NCBI GenBank assembly: GCA_015847255.1
Contig: JADLZK010002797.1
Location: 186,001-250,000 of the forward strand
Length of the DNA stretch: 64,000 nucleotides
Direction of reading: 5' to 3'
Origin: Hyparrhenia diplandra
Taxonomy: Eukaryota; Streptophyta; Magnoliopsida; Poales; Poaceae
A model generated the notes under the pieces. That model saw nothing but the letters and a program-made list of their open reading frames with translations. It was not told the DNA's origin and did no database searches. The translations under genes were made by a program, and so were the position numbers. Positions 11,966 through 21,708 of the stretch are shown here, piece by piece (the stretch's first letter is position 1; each line of letters starts with the position of its first letter).

Positions 11966-12306
11966 CATATGAAATTGGCAGTCACTACGACCTAGACAGT
12001 TTAATTTCAGACCACGGAGATCGGATTCAAGTTTCATTAATCAAGTGTATGCGTTGAAAAACAAATTAGTCTGTCATTTTAGTGGATATGAATACGGGTA
12101 TCTATATTACAAGTTTTATTTGATATGAATATCTGATAACTGAGAGATCCATTTCCATTTTCCATCCATGGAGGCGAACAGCCATTCGTAAAAAAAATGA
12201 CCACGTTGGACTGAAACTTGCAACTATCCTACAAACATTCCAAATAAATTACATGTATAATGAAAATGATGAAAAATTGACGAGATATTTGAATACCATG
12301 GGCTGA
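11966..12306. repeat. Duplicated non-coding block, copy R2 (partial)
   Basis: This matches R1 from about 10872 to 11212 with scattered differences (for example GAAATTGGCAGTCACTACGA for GAAACTGGCAGTCACTGCAA). It is sandwiched between two copies of the GATAAATA module. Confidence 0.85.
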
Positions 12307-12308
12307 AA

Positions 12309-12400
12309 GGTGTCCCCAGTTATCGATCGCAGCAGGGAGCTTCGATAAATATAAACGACGCCCCGCATCTACTCTCGCGCCCGCACATGACAATCTCGAG
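12309..12400. repeat. GATAAATA module, copy 2
   Basis: Almost identical to copy 1 and extended by ACTCTCGCGCCCGCACATGACA. The TCGATAAATATAAA core resembles a TATA box, and a 65-codon open frame starts about 30 bp after this copy (12431) without recognisable homology. Confidence 0.75.
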
Positions 12401-12905
12401 AGCTTCATCCCGTGTCTCTAGCCGCTTGCAATGGTTTGCCCCTCAGGCTTTCACGTGCATGCGGCGTCGGTTTGTTGGCCGTCCAACAGCGACAACGACC
12501 TGCATGCAGCGGCTTGGCTCACGGCTGGCCGGCGGGATCTGAGTCGGTGGTCTTCTGTTTGCTCTGAGATCCTGAAGCATGCACCTGCGTGCTGCACACT
12601 TGTTAAATACTACGTACACAAACCATAACTAGGGTAGTGCGTGGTACCCAGGGTAGTGCGTGCAAACGAAAGAAAGAAAAATCAGTGCGAGCCTGCGTGC
12701 GTAGTGAACATGGCCGGTATGATGGTGGGATAACCTTCGCACGCTAGCTGGCCTTCTCAAAGCTAGCAATATTAGTGTCAAACAATGTGGAGACGAAGTT
12801 TGAAATCTGAGCTAGGCATGCTGACAGAGCTTAAATCAGTTTTTTTTTTTTTGAGTTAAGGTAATCTGTATGCAATGTTAGGGTGCTATTTTGAATTAGG
12901 TTTCA
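12401..12905. other. Intergenic flank left of Helitron
   Basis: The short open frame 12431-12628 has no recognisable domain. The part 12760-12840 (AATATTAGTGTCAAACA, GAAGTTTGAAA, AGGCATGCTGACAGAGC) recurs in diverged form at about 19290-19400, another trace of the local duplications. Confidence 0.5.
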
Positions 12906-12916
12906 CTAGTTCACCA

Positions 12917-12936
12917 ACCCGTGCTCCCGCACGGGT
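12917..12936 (-). terminator. Helitron 3' terminal hairpin
   Basis: A perfect stem ACCCGTGC / GCACGGGT with a 4-nt loop lies 11 nt from the CTAG terminus. In Helitrons this hairpin signals the end of rolling-circle replication; it is not a transcription terminator. Confidence 0.85.
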
Positions 12937-15911
12937 CATAATTTTATGAGATAGATAAAAGAATTACTTAAATTAGGTTTAGGAATATAATTTTGCTTAA
13001 TAAATTTTGTTCAAACATTTTCTTAAACTATGATAAACCTAATTTTTATTCTTTTCCCCAAATTGAAAGCTTATTCGTTCCTCATATAGCTGTTATTTAC
13101 AATGTTGATTATAGACTACAGAATTGATATAATTTGTTTTATATATTTGTAAGAATTTTCGGATTATCTTTCATATTTCTACTATTTTCATACGATTAAT
13201 ATTTTTTTTTTAGCACCAAATGTATCTAGTTGAAACATCAATAAACTTAAAGTTTATGAACTCTTATTTCTCACCTTTAAGTGATATAATGTAAATCTAC
13301 ACTTTATCATGTAACTTTATATTTCTTGCATGTATTAGTTTGAAATTGTAATTCTTATTGTATTATTCATTCTTATTTAAAGAATATATTAGGTCATAGG
13401 CTCCCATCTTACTTCTGACAATGTCATAAATAGTTATTTAAGCATATGCACCATGGTACTCAATATTTTTTTATTTATTGTTTTGTGTTATTCTTGTTTT
13501 ATTAAACATATAATTCTTATAAATTAAGTTACTATATGATTTAATTGTTTGGATAAAAATGTTTTAACTTTTTTTCAGGACAACAACTTACAAAATTTAT
13601 GAGCATGACTATTATTATATAAATTAAAATGGGGTGCAAATGTCATTACTACGTGGTTTTGCTAAGGATATATTTCTACGCTTGATAAGCCTATACATAT
13701 TTTTTTATACTATTGTATGTTTTATTAACTTATGCATGTTAAATTAATGTTTGTAAAAGCTTATATTAGAATTTATAGGTGGATTTGAGTGACTTTTGTT
13801 ATTTTTCAAAAACAGTTGAGAGGCGTGGATAATTTAGGTACATATTATATAGGTATATATTACTTCACATAATCTTTCCTAATGCTTCTATTGGTAATTT
13901 AAATGCAAACGTAGCATAGATGGGTAATTTATAAAAACTCTAGCCTAGTAGTCGGATTACTTTAATTTTGTTTTATAATTAAGGAAGTTCAATTTTTTTC
14001 CCCAAATAGGTTTTATTGATAACTCAATAAATCATGGTCCTTTAATTTTTTTAACAATAGTAGCATGTAAGTCGAGGTAATCCAATGGCATTATTTTTTA
14101 ACTTCCAAACGGGCCTCTAGCCTAGTAGTCGGAGCGCCTCAATAGCACCCCAATAGAATAGGTTCAAATTCCATAAGGATGAATTTCTATGCTAGGTTAA
14201 AAAAAAAAGGCTACGAGGGGCTTAGCGCTGATGGTTAAAAACATTATAAAAAGTACTACTATTAAGTTATTTGAAAATTTATACTTGATGCTCAGTAAGG
14301 ATTATATCACAATTGTTTGTGTGAAGTAATCAAAAGGACACTAAAATAAAAATAAAAACAATACCTAATGGTTAATAAGTAGTACATCAGCAGTAGATAA
14401 ATTATATTGTAATTATTGGATCTAGCAAAAAAGGTCATACCTTTAGTCTCCAAGTGTTGTAGATGTCGTGGACGCTAGACGCCGTGGCAGCGGTGGCCTA
14501 CATGTTGTTGTCTTCCCTTTCTTGTTGTGCCATGATGCCAGCACATGACCTTCCTTCCATCCACTTGATGTGGCTAGATCGAACGTCACTTGTGGGCACA
14601 CTACCGGATGTCGACTTCCTCCATGTGTATATTATTCTGCCTAGAAATCCCCTCGTTTAACAATTGCTAAATTTTCTTGATGCCTTAATTTTTAGGGTAT
14701 TTTTTGTTAGTCACTGGGCACTCACGGGGAACATATGTTGTCCACCTTGTCGAGCATCGAAAGTGTTGTCTATTTATGGAAGTATGTCAAGTTGGCTTGG
14801 CGCAGTTGGTCACCTACCCGCACCATCATCACATCGGCGACGACTTCTGTAGTGTCAATTCAGATGGTGTAGTGTCATCTTCCTTGTTAGTGTTCGTTGG
14901 TAGGTAGTCGGTGTAGCGTAGATTGTCTCATTGGTGTTGGCCGGTAGTCTAGCATCACCGTCTCCATGCGGTGTTGCAGCGTAGGAATTTAGGGCCTCTC
15001 TCGATGCCGTCCTTGCCAACTCCATGCATCCAGCCAATATACATGGAGCCATGCAAGAATAGGTAGAGCAACATATTAGTTTCTCACCTATGGAGGATCA
15101 AGTGCACGCCAGCACCCTCCTCAATTCTGGTATGCACCGTCTTTGATCTCCAGCGGACGACATAGACCGTGCGATTATCCATGGGAGCTTCAGACGTTGA
15201 TATATGATATGAATGAGATATTAATCATTAAAAAGTTGCTTAGTGCTTCGTCCGTGTCCGTCTGGCTTGGCGCAGAACCAACCCATGATGCAATTGGTGT
15301 TGCTGATAAATTCGTCGGCTCCAATCTTAGACCAGCATGCTCTGCACGTAGTTGACGAAGAGCTGAGGCCTGACGTTCACCATGTAGCTCCAATCTTAGA
15401 CCAGCATGTTGTCGTGTATGATATGTCCTTTTCGGACTAATTCTGCAAACAATTCATTCAAGATGATCATCACTACGATCCCACAGGCCGCAATAAGCAA
15501 TACGATGAAAGCGAACATTGTTGGATCGCACGCGTGCACCATGGCCTGGCCGCTAGGAAGCAATCAACGCGAAAGCACGATAAAGCCCGACACTGGCTAA
15601 CACGGTGACACCATGAAAACCTCATCATCACTGAAAGCCACAAGCATATCAACAAAAAAACTGGGAGTGGGTGGAGTGCGAAACTGGAACCTGGTGCGGT
15701 ACACAATGGGGATATCGCGTTCCTCTAAAACGAAGGAGTCGGCATACAGACGCTGGTGTAGATTTACATGCCAACGTTGCGTTGGCTTCCTCTTCGATTG
15801 CTCGGCCGGGCGAGGAAACGACCACCAGACAGTTGCCTGGCAGCGGGTGCCGCCGCGTTGAGGTACCCTAACGATGGCACAACGCCCTCTTGTTTTCCTC
15901 CCGGGGGAACA

Positions 15912-16147
15912 TCTCCTTCCGCACTGCTGAATGGATTCGATCCTCCAGATGGATACCCGCGACGGTGTGAGAGCACCCCTTCCGGCTAGACCGTGGACTG
16001 GTGGAAGAGATACGTAGATGTATTTTTTTCTCCTTCCGCATAGCTGAATGGATTCGATCCTTCCAGATGGATACCTACGACGTTGTGAGAGGACCCCTTC
16101 TGGCTGGACCGTGGACTTGTGGTAGAGATACGTAGATTTATTTATTT
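15912..16147. repeat. 118-bp tandem duplication inside Helitron
   Basis: CTCCTTCCGCA, then GCTGAATGGATTCGATCC, then GATACGTAGAT, appears at 15912 and again at 16030 with about 10-15% differences. A Helitron-internal minisatellite of this kind near the 5' end is common in non-autonomous families. Confidence 0.85.
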
Positions 16148-16438
16148 TTCTTCTTTTTATCCATAATAATAATAATAATGGCATGGTGGGTAATTTTTTA
16201 GAAAAATAAATTGAATCTAATGGTTACGGATTGTCGGAGTTTAGATTTGATAGCTAGATGTTTCTGATTAATGTGGGAATTTCTAGCATTTATCTTTTTT
16301 CTTAGCGCATCTGGTGAGAATTAGCGTGGAGCCTCCGTTGGAGCCTCCAATTAGTAATAGTAAGATAATGGCATAATGTTAGGGTGCTATTTTGATTCAG
16401 ATGCAAATCTATTTTGAATTGAGTTAAGGTAATTTATA

Positions 16439-16691
16439 CTCCCTCCATATCACTATTAGATAACGTTTAGGAAAAGGTGTGGGTCAAACATTGGGACTAA
16501 ATTATAAATAACTTTTATGTCGTTGACTTTGGTAAAGTGAAAATCATATCAATAGATTTGTCTTGGAAATTACTTTCATAAAAAAATATGCATATATAAG
16601 TTTTCAATAAATATGTTTATAAGAAGTCAAAGTTATGCTTTGGTGACGGTGTCGCTGTCCTAAAAGTCTTCTAATAGTGATATGGAGGGAG
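16439..16691. mobile_element. Stowaway-like MITE (Tc1/mariner type)
   Basis: Terminal inverted repeats CTCCCTCCATATCACTATTA and its reverse complement at the right end flank 253 bp. A TA dinucleotide flanks both sides (16437-16438 and 16692-16693), the TSD of this superfamily. It sits just right of the Helitron. Confidence 0.92.
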
Positions 16692-16746
16692 TATGCTTCT
16701 TTGATTTAGAATGCAAACTTATTTTGAATTCAGTTTAGGTAATTTA

Positions 16747-16840
16747 TTATATGCATCGATCGCAGCACGGAGCCTCGATAAATGCCGGCCGGCATCTACT
16801 CTCGCGCCTCCGCAGGACATGACACACTGGAGTGCTTCCA
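16747..16840. repeat. GATAAATG module, copy 3, with 14-bp palindrome
   Basis: It contains GCATCGATCGCAGCACGG, CCTCGATAA and the perfect palindrome ATGCCGGCCGGCAT (16782-16795), then CTACTCTCGCGCCTCCGC. It precedes block R3 as copies 1 and 2 flank R2. Confidence 0.8.
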
Positions 16841-16853
16841 TTTCATTGGCTTG

Positions 16854-17730
16854 CCTATGGTATTCGATTATTGAGAATACTAAGCAGCCTATTGGCTGAA
16901 CCTATGGAATTTGATTATTGAGAATACTAAACAGCCTATTGGCTGTTATTGGCATTGATAAGCCTATGATCAGTTGCCCATGTCATTTGTTTACCTTGAG
17001 ATTCGATCGACGAGCTGCGAGCACATGTGAAACTGGCAGTCACCACAACCTAGACAGTTTTCAGACCACGGATCGCATCCAGGTTTTTATAATAGAGTGT
17101 TTGCGTTGAAAAATAAATTATTCTGTGGTTTTAGCAGAAACTAAATACGGATGTCTATATTACAAGTTTTAGCGTATACAAATATCTGTTGAGGTACCCT
17201 AACCACGTTGGACTGTGCTATCGTACAAACATTCCAAATTAATTGAAGAATAATGGAAACGATAAAGAATTGAGGAGATATTTACCATGGGCTAATTGTT
17301 ATTTAGTTGATTTTTTAGATTAAATTAGTTCTAGTGCATCCAAACAGGAGGGGGCTAATAAGTGGAGTAATTTTTTGAACGGTCTTCAACTAGTTATTAA
17401 CCAAATAACTAGCTACAACTATTTTGGACTAATCTTTAAGCCCTCATGCATATCTAAAGGGGCTCTAATTACATATAGAAACTCTAAATTACAATGTGAA
17501 CATCCAAGCCGTTTCTAGCTGGAAGCCTTAATTCGGGTCGCATCATCTTCATTGCTGGAATCTTCATCATCAGGTCTGGGTTCAGATGACGAAGTTGGTT
17601 GAGAAAGTTGGCACCGCCAAGTGTGTGAAGCCGATCCCTTGACTTTGCATTGTGAAGTTGTATGCAATCTTCCACCGTGGGCTCAGTTTTTTTCAAAATT
17701 TTAGGATCTTCACTCGATGAAGCAAGTCTT
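16854..17730. repeat. Duplicated non-coding block, copy R3
   Basis: Third copy of the R1 block, with its first part tandemly doubled (period 47 bp, 16866 and 16913). A minus-strand open frame 17484-17696 (70 codons) lies in it but the same frame is broken in R1, so I do not call a gene. It ends where the mini-CACTA 17731-18182 is inserted. Confidence 0.85.
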
Positions 17731-18182
17731 CACTAGTACCGAAATACTTTTCGGTGACGGGCGCCTCGAGTTTGCGTGGCGGGCAGAGGCGCCCGTCACC
17801 AAACGAAAGGTCACGGATAATCAAATAATATACGTGGCGGGCTCCTCGCCCGTCACGGTTAGCGAATGGGGACCGCGGGCACATTAGGGTGCCTGTTGGG
17901 CCTCTCATTTTACGTGGCGGGCCTTTTAAGATGCCCGAATCACGTAAAATTTTGCAGCGTGGCGGGCACCTTAACGCGCCCGCCACGCAAAAGATTTTAT
18001 TTTTGCGCGGGCGGCGTGTTAAGGTGCCCGCCACGTAAAAATCTTTCCGTGACGCGGGAGTAAAACGCCCGGCCACGAAAAAGAAAAGTTGGACGTGGCG
18101 GAGTATTTTCCGTGGACGGGCAAAAAGTGCCCGCCACGGAAAAGATTTTGCAAGTGCTCGCAAAATCATTTCGTTAGTAGTG
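17731..18182. mobile_element. Mini-CACTA element, 452 bp, TSD CTT
   Basis: It starts CACTAGTACCGAAAT and ends TTTCGTTAGTAGTG, flanked by the 3-bp TSD CTT on each side (17728-17730, 18183-18185). Its interior is filled with inverted and direct copies of CGTGGCGGGC / GCCCGCCACG, the subterminal repeat of this family. There is no coding capacity. Confidence 0.93.
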
Positions 18183-18390
18183 CTTGTGCAATGCTAAAGA
18201 TGCCGGATTCACGTTCACTTGCCGCGCTCGCCACGCCGAACCTTACGGTCGATGGGAAGAGCATATGCAAATAAAAAGGTGTCCGCGAAGTGCATCGATG
18301 GCGCCTCCGCACATGACGGATCGAGTAGAGTGCATCCAAAGGCCCATCCATCCCATCCTGGTCAATGACAAGCCATTGCCCGCCCAATAG
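18183..18390. repeat. Diverged copy 4 of the GATAAATG module region
   Basis: CGAACCTTACGGTCGATGGG, AATAAAAAGGTGTCCGC, GTGCATCGATG and CGCCTCCGCACATGAC match the segment 19078-19215 in the same order. Confidence 0.7.
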
Positions 18391-18399
18391 CACAATTCT

Positions 18400-19016
18400 T
18401 ATACGGCGCATGCGCGCTGCTATCCATAGCCGCACGGACGCGTGGGCGCGCGGCGCGGCCGCGTGCGCCGGGAGGGGGCTGGGGTGGGGGCGGAGCGGCC
18501 GGTGGCGATGGGCGCCGCGGCGGGGCGGTGTATGAGGAGGCGCGCCACCGTGCCTAGCTTTAGGGTTCCGCCGCCATCCCCTAGCTTTAGGGGTTTCGTC
18601 GTTGTGCCCTCGTTTTAGGGTTCCGCGTGCCCTCGCTTTAGGGTTCGAGGTCGCCGGGCGAGCTCCCCCGCCGCCTCCATCCTCTCCCCGGCTATAGAAT
18701 CTGCCCCGGCCGTCCTGGCGGCGGTCGTGTACCGGGGCGGTGGTGGCGGTTCGGCCGGCGATGAGCGAGGCGGCGGCGCCGCCGAGCCGGGCGGGGCGGG
18801 ACCCATTCGGTGGGTATGGATAGGCGGCGGTGGGAGCTCGGTGGCGCGGTGGCGCGGCCCACGGGCGTTGGAGAAGAGAGGGGAGGGGAGGGACGGAGGC
18901 CGCGGGCGCCTGGGCGCCGGCGGCGGGCGGGGGCGGGGCGGGGGGCGAACTCAAGGAAGAAGGGGGGGTGGGTGCGCGTGCCGTAAGGTTAGCGGTGCGC
19001 GTGCGCCCACATAGGC
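18400..19016. mobile_element. Pack-MULE-like element, 617 bp, 9-bp TSD
   Basis: Exact 9-bp direct repeats CACAATTCT (18391-18399 and 19017-19025) flank the segment; 9 bp is the Mutator-superfamily TSD length. The ends form imperfect terminal inverted repeats: TATACGGCGCATGCGC on the left pairs with TATGTGGGCGCACGCGC read inward from the right, about 20 of 26 positions. The interior is very GC-rich and carries four copies of a 25-bp CTTTAGGG unit (about 18550-18640). Minus-strand frame 18954-18166 runs through it as a Pro/Ala/Arg-rich open frame but crosses the element edge, so it is not a gene. GC-rich captured 5' gene ends are typical of grass Pack-MULEs; the donor is unknown. Confidence 0.72.
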
Positions 19017-19124
19017 CACAATTCTATCCATCGAAATGAATAAGGCTTGGGAGTATCGAGCAAAAACTACATGCAGTGCCGAATCTTACAGTCAATGGAG
19101 AAGTAGGGAAATAAAATAAAATAA

Positions 19125-19225
19125 AAAGGTACCCGCATGCAGTGCATCGAACGCAGGGAGCGAGCCTCGATAAATGCCGGCCGGCATCTACTCTCGAGCC
19201 TCCGCACATGACAGACACACTGGAG
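19125..19225. repeat. GATAAATG module, copy 5, with 14-bp palindrome
   Basis: This has the same order as copy 3, including ATGCCGGCCGGCAT (19174-19187) and TCCGCACATGACA. Confidence 0.8.
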
Positions 19226-20159
19226 TACGTGCTCACACTGGAGGCCGAATCTGAGTGGTCGGTACGGTGCCAAAACCATCTATCACACTTCCCAATATTA
19301 GTTTGAAACAAATGTGGAAACCAAGTTTGAAAGCTGAGCGATTGCCATTTTAATTTCTGTGTGCAGCCAGGCATGCTGACGACAGAGCATAAATCAAGTT
19401 TTTCTTTTTTATTAGAAGTAGAGCTTAAAAATGATTTGAGCTCCGGCGGAGGTGGTACGCAAGTTCACGTCCGGTGTCGAGATGATATATATTGGATTTT
19501 GCCGTTAGGTTGTCGCGGCTTCGTGGGCTGCGGGCTGCAGTGGGCCAACGGGATTCAAATTCAACTTGGCGGCCCAAGTGCCTCGGCGGACTAGTTCCCG
19601 TCAAGCCCACGCGGGCCAGGCAGACAACGAAACGGATCAGAACAGGGTCGTGCTAGCTTATTCATCGTCTGTCGTCATCTTCATCTTTGTCGCTTTTTGG
19701 TGGGAATGCAAGACCTCACAAGGTGATTGGTCTGTATGTGCACACACCAGAACTGCACGGTACAACATTTATGTATGGAGTAGTAACGTACAGTCAAATA
19801 GTAAGATAATTCCATGCCTAATTAAGTGAATCGATGAAGCTTCGTTTATGTATGATGACAACTCCATTGTTGAGATTGCTTGTCGTCAGCACGGCAGAGC
19901 AAGAAGAAGAAGAAGAAAATATTGGCGAGGACAGGATTAGTATTAGGCAATACTCATCAGTCCATACATCACGAAAGAGGAAACTAGTATCAGCAATATA
20001 GTTAAGCACACCGGCCACACAGGCTGCCAACGACGATCCAAAGGATACTATTGGCAATGATCAATATAATAGAGTATACTAAATTAAAGGCTAGATGCAT
20101 GTCTTTTATTAATACGAGAATTTGTAGGATTTATCTTTTTTCTAGTGTGCCCCATGCCT
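19226..20159. other. Intergenic, NLR-cluster module copy
   Basis: No gene is seen. 19290-19400 resembles 12760-12840, and 19510-19650 (GTGGGCCAACGGGATTC, CGGATCAGAACAGGGTC) resembles the modules at 6840-6990 and 54340-54470. Confidence 0.5.
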
Positions 20160-20205
20160 ATAAATATGGTATATCCGTTGAGGCCACTAATTAGTAACAG
20201 TAAGA
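20160..20205 (-). mobile_element. Helitron 5' end relic
   Basis: Read on the minus strand it starts TCTTACTGTTACTAATTAGT at 20205 with T following on the plus strand at 20206, closely resembling the 5' end of the complete Helitron at 16365. I found no matching 3' hairpin to the left, so this is a truncated copy or its 3' end has decayed. Confidence 0.55.
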
Positions 20206-20732
20206 TAGCTCCAAGCCACGGATGTGCACAAATTATTTCCAAGCACTCCTCTGTGATTTCGATCCTGTTCCTCGATTCTGTTCTTCTTCCTTCTAAGAGA
20301 GGTATCGCCTGCTCACTGTTTGAAAGTCTGCGTCTCTCGGATTACTGAGTTTCTGATTACTGAATGCAGTAGTGAATCAAAACAGGGACTTGGGTTCCCA
20401 ATTCTGGTCAAACATTTGCACGCAGTAGGTTGACTATTTAGTTTTTCTCGATCGGGCCATTCACCCGTATTTCATTAAGAGGAGGTTGACTAGCTAGTAT
20501 CCGACTGTGGCAAAGGCAAGCTGAAGGGAGTAGCAGCGCCGAAGCTGAGTCCCCTGAAACCAACGGCCATCATGGGGCGCCGGAACCTACACCCACGCCG
20601 CCCTACCTCTGTTGGTGAGCTTGCGTGGGCCCCATCTGGTGGAGGATTTGTGTGGACACCTCCAACTAAAGCTGCTACTGAAGACCCGGGCCACAACCTC
20701 GTCATGTATCGCGAGATCGCCGTGGCCACTAC
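20206..20732. other. Intergenic copy of the NLR-flank block
   Basis: TTTCTGATTACTGAATGCAG and the following TGGTCAAACATTTGCAC, GTAGGTTGACTA match 24210-24320 and 56398-56500. The short plus-strand frame 20572-20793 is interrupted by the CACTA insertion and has no recognised domain. Confidence 0.55.
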
Positions 20733-21708
20733 CACTACTACACAATTGAACTTGCATGGTGTTTCCAAAACATTTTCCGTGGCGGGCATTTAAAAAACCG
20801 CCCACGGTAAATCCTTTTATTAACCGTGGCGGTTATTTTTTATTACCGTGATGGTTATATAAAACCGCCATGGTAAATCAATTAACCATGGCGGTTTTTT
20901 AAAAAAACCGCCACCGTAAATGAGGCCCCGATTACCCATCCGAACCGGCCCAAACCAGCCCACTAACACCTCAAGCATATATAAGCAACACTCTCACTCA
21001 ACCCCTAACCTAGCTCTCCCTCACCGGACTTCTCTTCTCTCGATCCCTCCTCCCCAACTCCGCCGCGGCCCTCCCTCCCACACTCCGCCGCGGCCCTCCT
21101 CCCCAACTCCGCCGCCGGCCCTCCCTCCCCAACTCCACCGCTCGACCCTCCCTCCCCAACTCCGCCGCCGTTCGGGCGCCGGAGGCGGATCCGGCGCCGG
21201 GCGCTTCGGAGAGGCGGGCGATCCGGTGGCGGGCGGATCCGGTGGCGGCGGCGCCCCATCCTCGAGGCGGCGTCCACGGCGCGTGGCGGCGGTGGCCGGG
21301 ACCCGGAGATCCGGTGGCGGCGGCAGCCCGGCGGTGGAGCTTCTTCCCCAACCGGCGGATCGGAGGCGGCCCGCGAGCGGTGCGGTGCGCGCGCCATGTG
21401 GGCCGGATCCGGCGGCGCCAAAGCGGGATCCGGCGGCGTGGAGGCCGGTCGTCGCGGACCTAGTGGTGTGCGGGCTGGATCCGCGGCGGGCGGCCGGGCG
21501 CACCGGCGGCCGAGGCCCGTAACTCGGCCCATTAGGGTTTGGGTTGGGGTTTTTCGTTTTATTTTTTTAAATGATTTTTGGTGGCGGGCAAATGGAAACC
21601 GCCACGGTAAATCTTTTGATTTTCCGTGACCTTGTGTTCGTGGCGGGCATGAAAACCGCCACCATAAATCGTTTTTGCCCGCCACGGTAAATCACTTATC
21701 TAGTAGTG
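20733..21708. mobile_element. CACTA element with GC-rich cargo, 976 bp, TSD TAC
   Basis: It starts CACTACTACACAATTG and ends TTATCTAGTAGTG, flanked by TAC on both sides (20730-20732, 21709-21711). Both ends carry CCGTGGCGG / CCGCCACGG subterminal repeats. The middle (about 20950-21540) is unlike the ends: TATATAAG at about 20976, a TC-rich leader, a C-rich minisatellite, then a GC-rich part with repeated GGATCCGGYGGC, then CCCATTAGGGTTTGGG. The plus frame 20920-21522 (200 codons, Pro/Arg/Gly-rich) has no domain I know. It may be a captured 5' gene end with its promoter. Confidence 0.88.
21040..21175. repeat. C-rich minisatellite (about 28-bp unit)
   Basis: About five units of CTCCCCAACTCCGCCGC / GGCCCTCC lie in the cargo of the CACTA element. 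Confidence 0.8.

Larger units (their letters stand above)
12906..16365 (-). mobile_element. Non-autonomous Helitron, about 3.46 kb
   Basis: Read on the minus strand, the element starts TCTTACTATTACTAATTGGA at 16365 and ends with a perfect 8-bp-stem hairpin ACCCGTGC/GCACGGGT (12936-12917), an 11-nt tail and CTAG at 12909-12906. It is flanked by A (12905) and T (16366), the AT insertion site that Helitrons leave without TSD. A 5' TC, a 3' hairpin plus CTRR and an AT target are the diagnostic Helitron features. The interior is AT-rich on the right-to-middle side. No Rep/helicase is seen, so it needs proteins from elsewhere. The GC-richer portion 14450-16190 has short open frames and could be captured sequence, which I do not recognise. 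Confidence 0.85.

Noticed and set aside
17484..17696. 70-codon minus-strand frame in block R3
   Set aside because: The same frame is interrupted by stops in the R1 copy, and no domain is recognisable.
18550..18640. TTTAGGG units, telomere-like
   Set aside because: Only four units at irregular 25-bp spacing within a GC-rich insert; not a telomere or an interstitial telomeric array.
18166..18954. Minus-strand frame of 262 codons
   Set aside because: It starts inside the GC-rich MULE-like element and runs across the TSD into unrelated flanking sequence, so it cannot be one ancestral gene.
19798..19808. TAGTAAGAT as a third Helitron 5' end
   Set aside because: Only the first ten bases agree with the Helitron start and the following sequence does not match.
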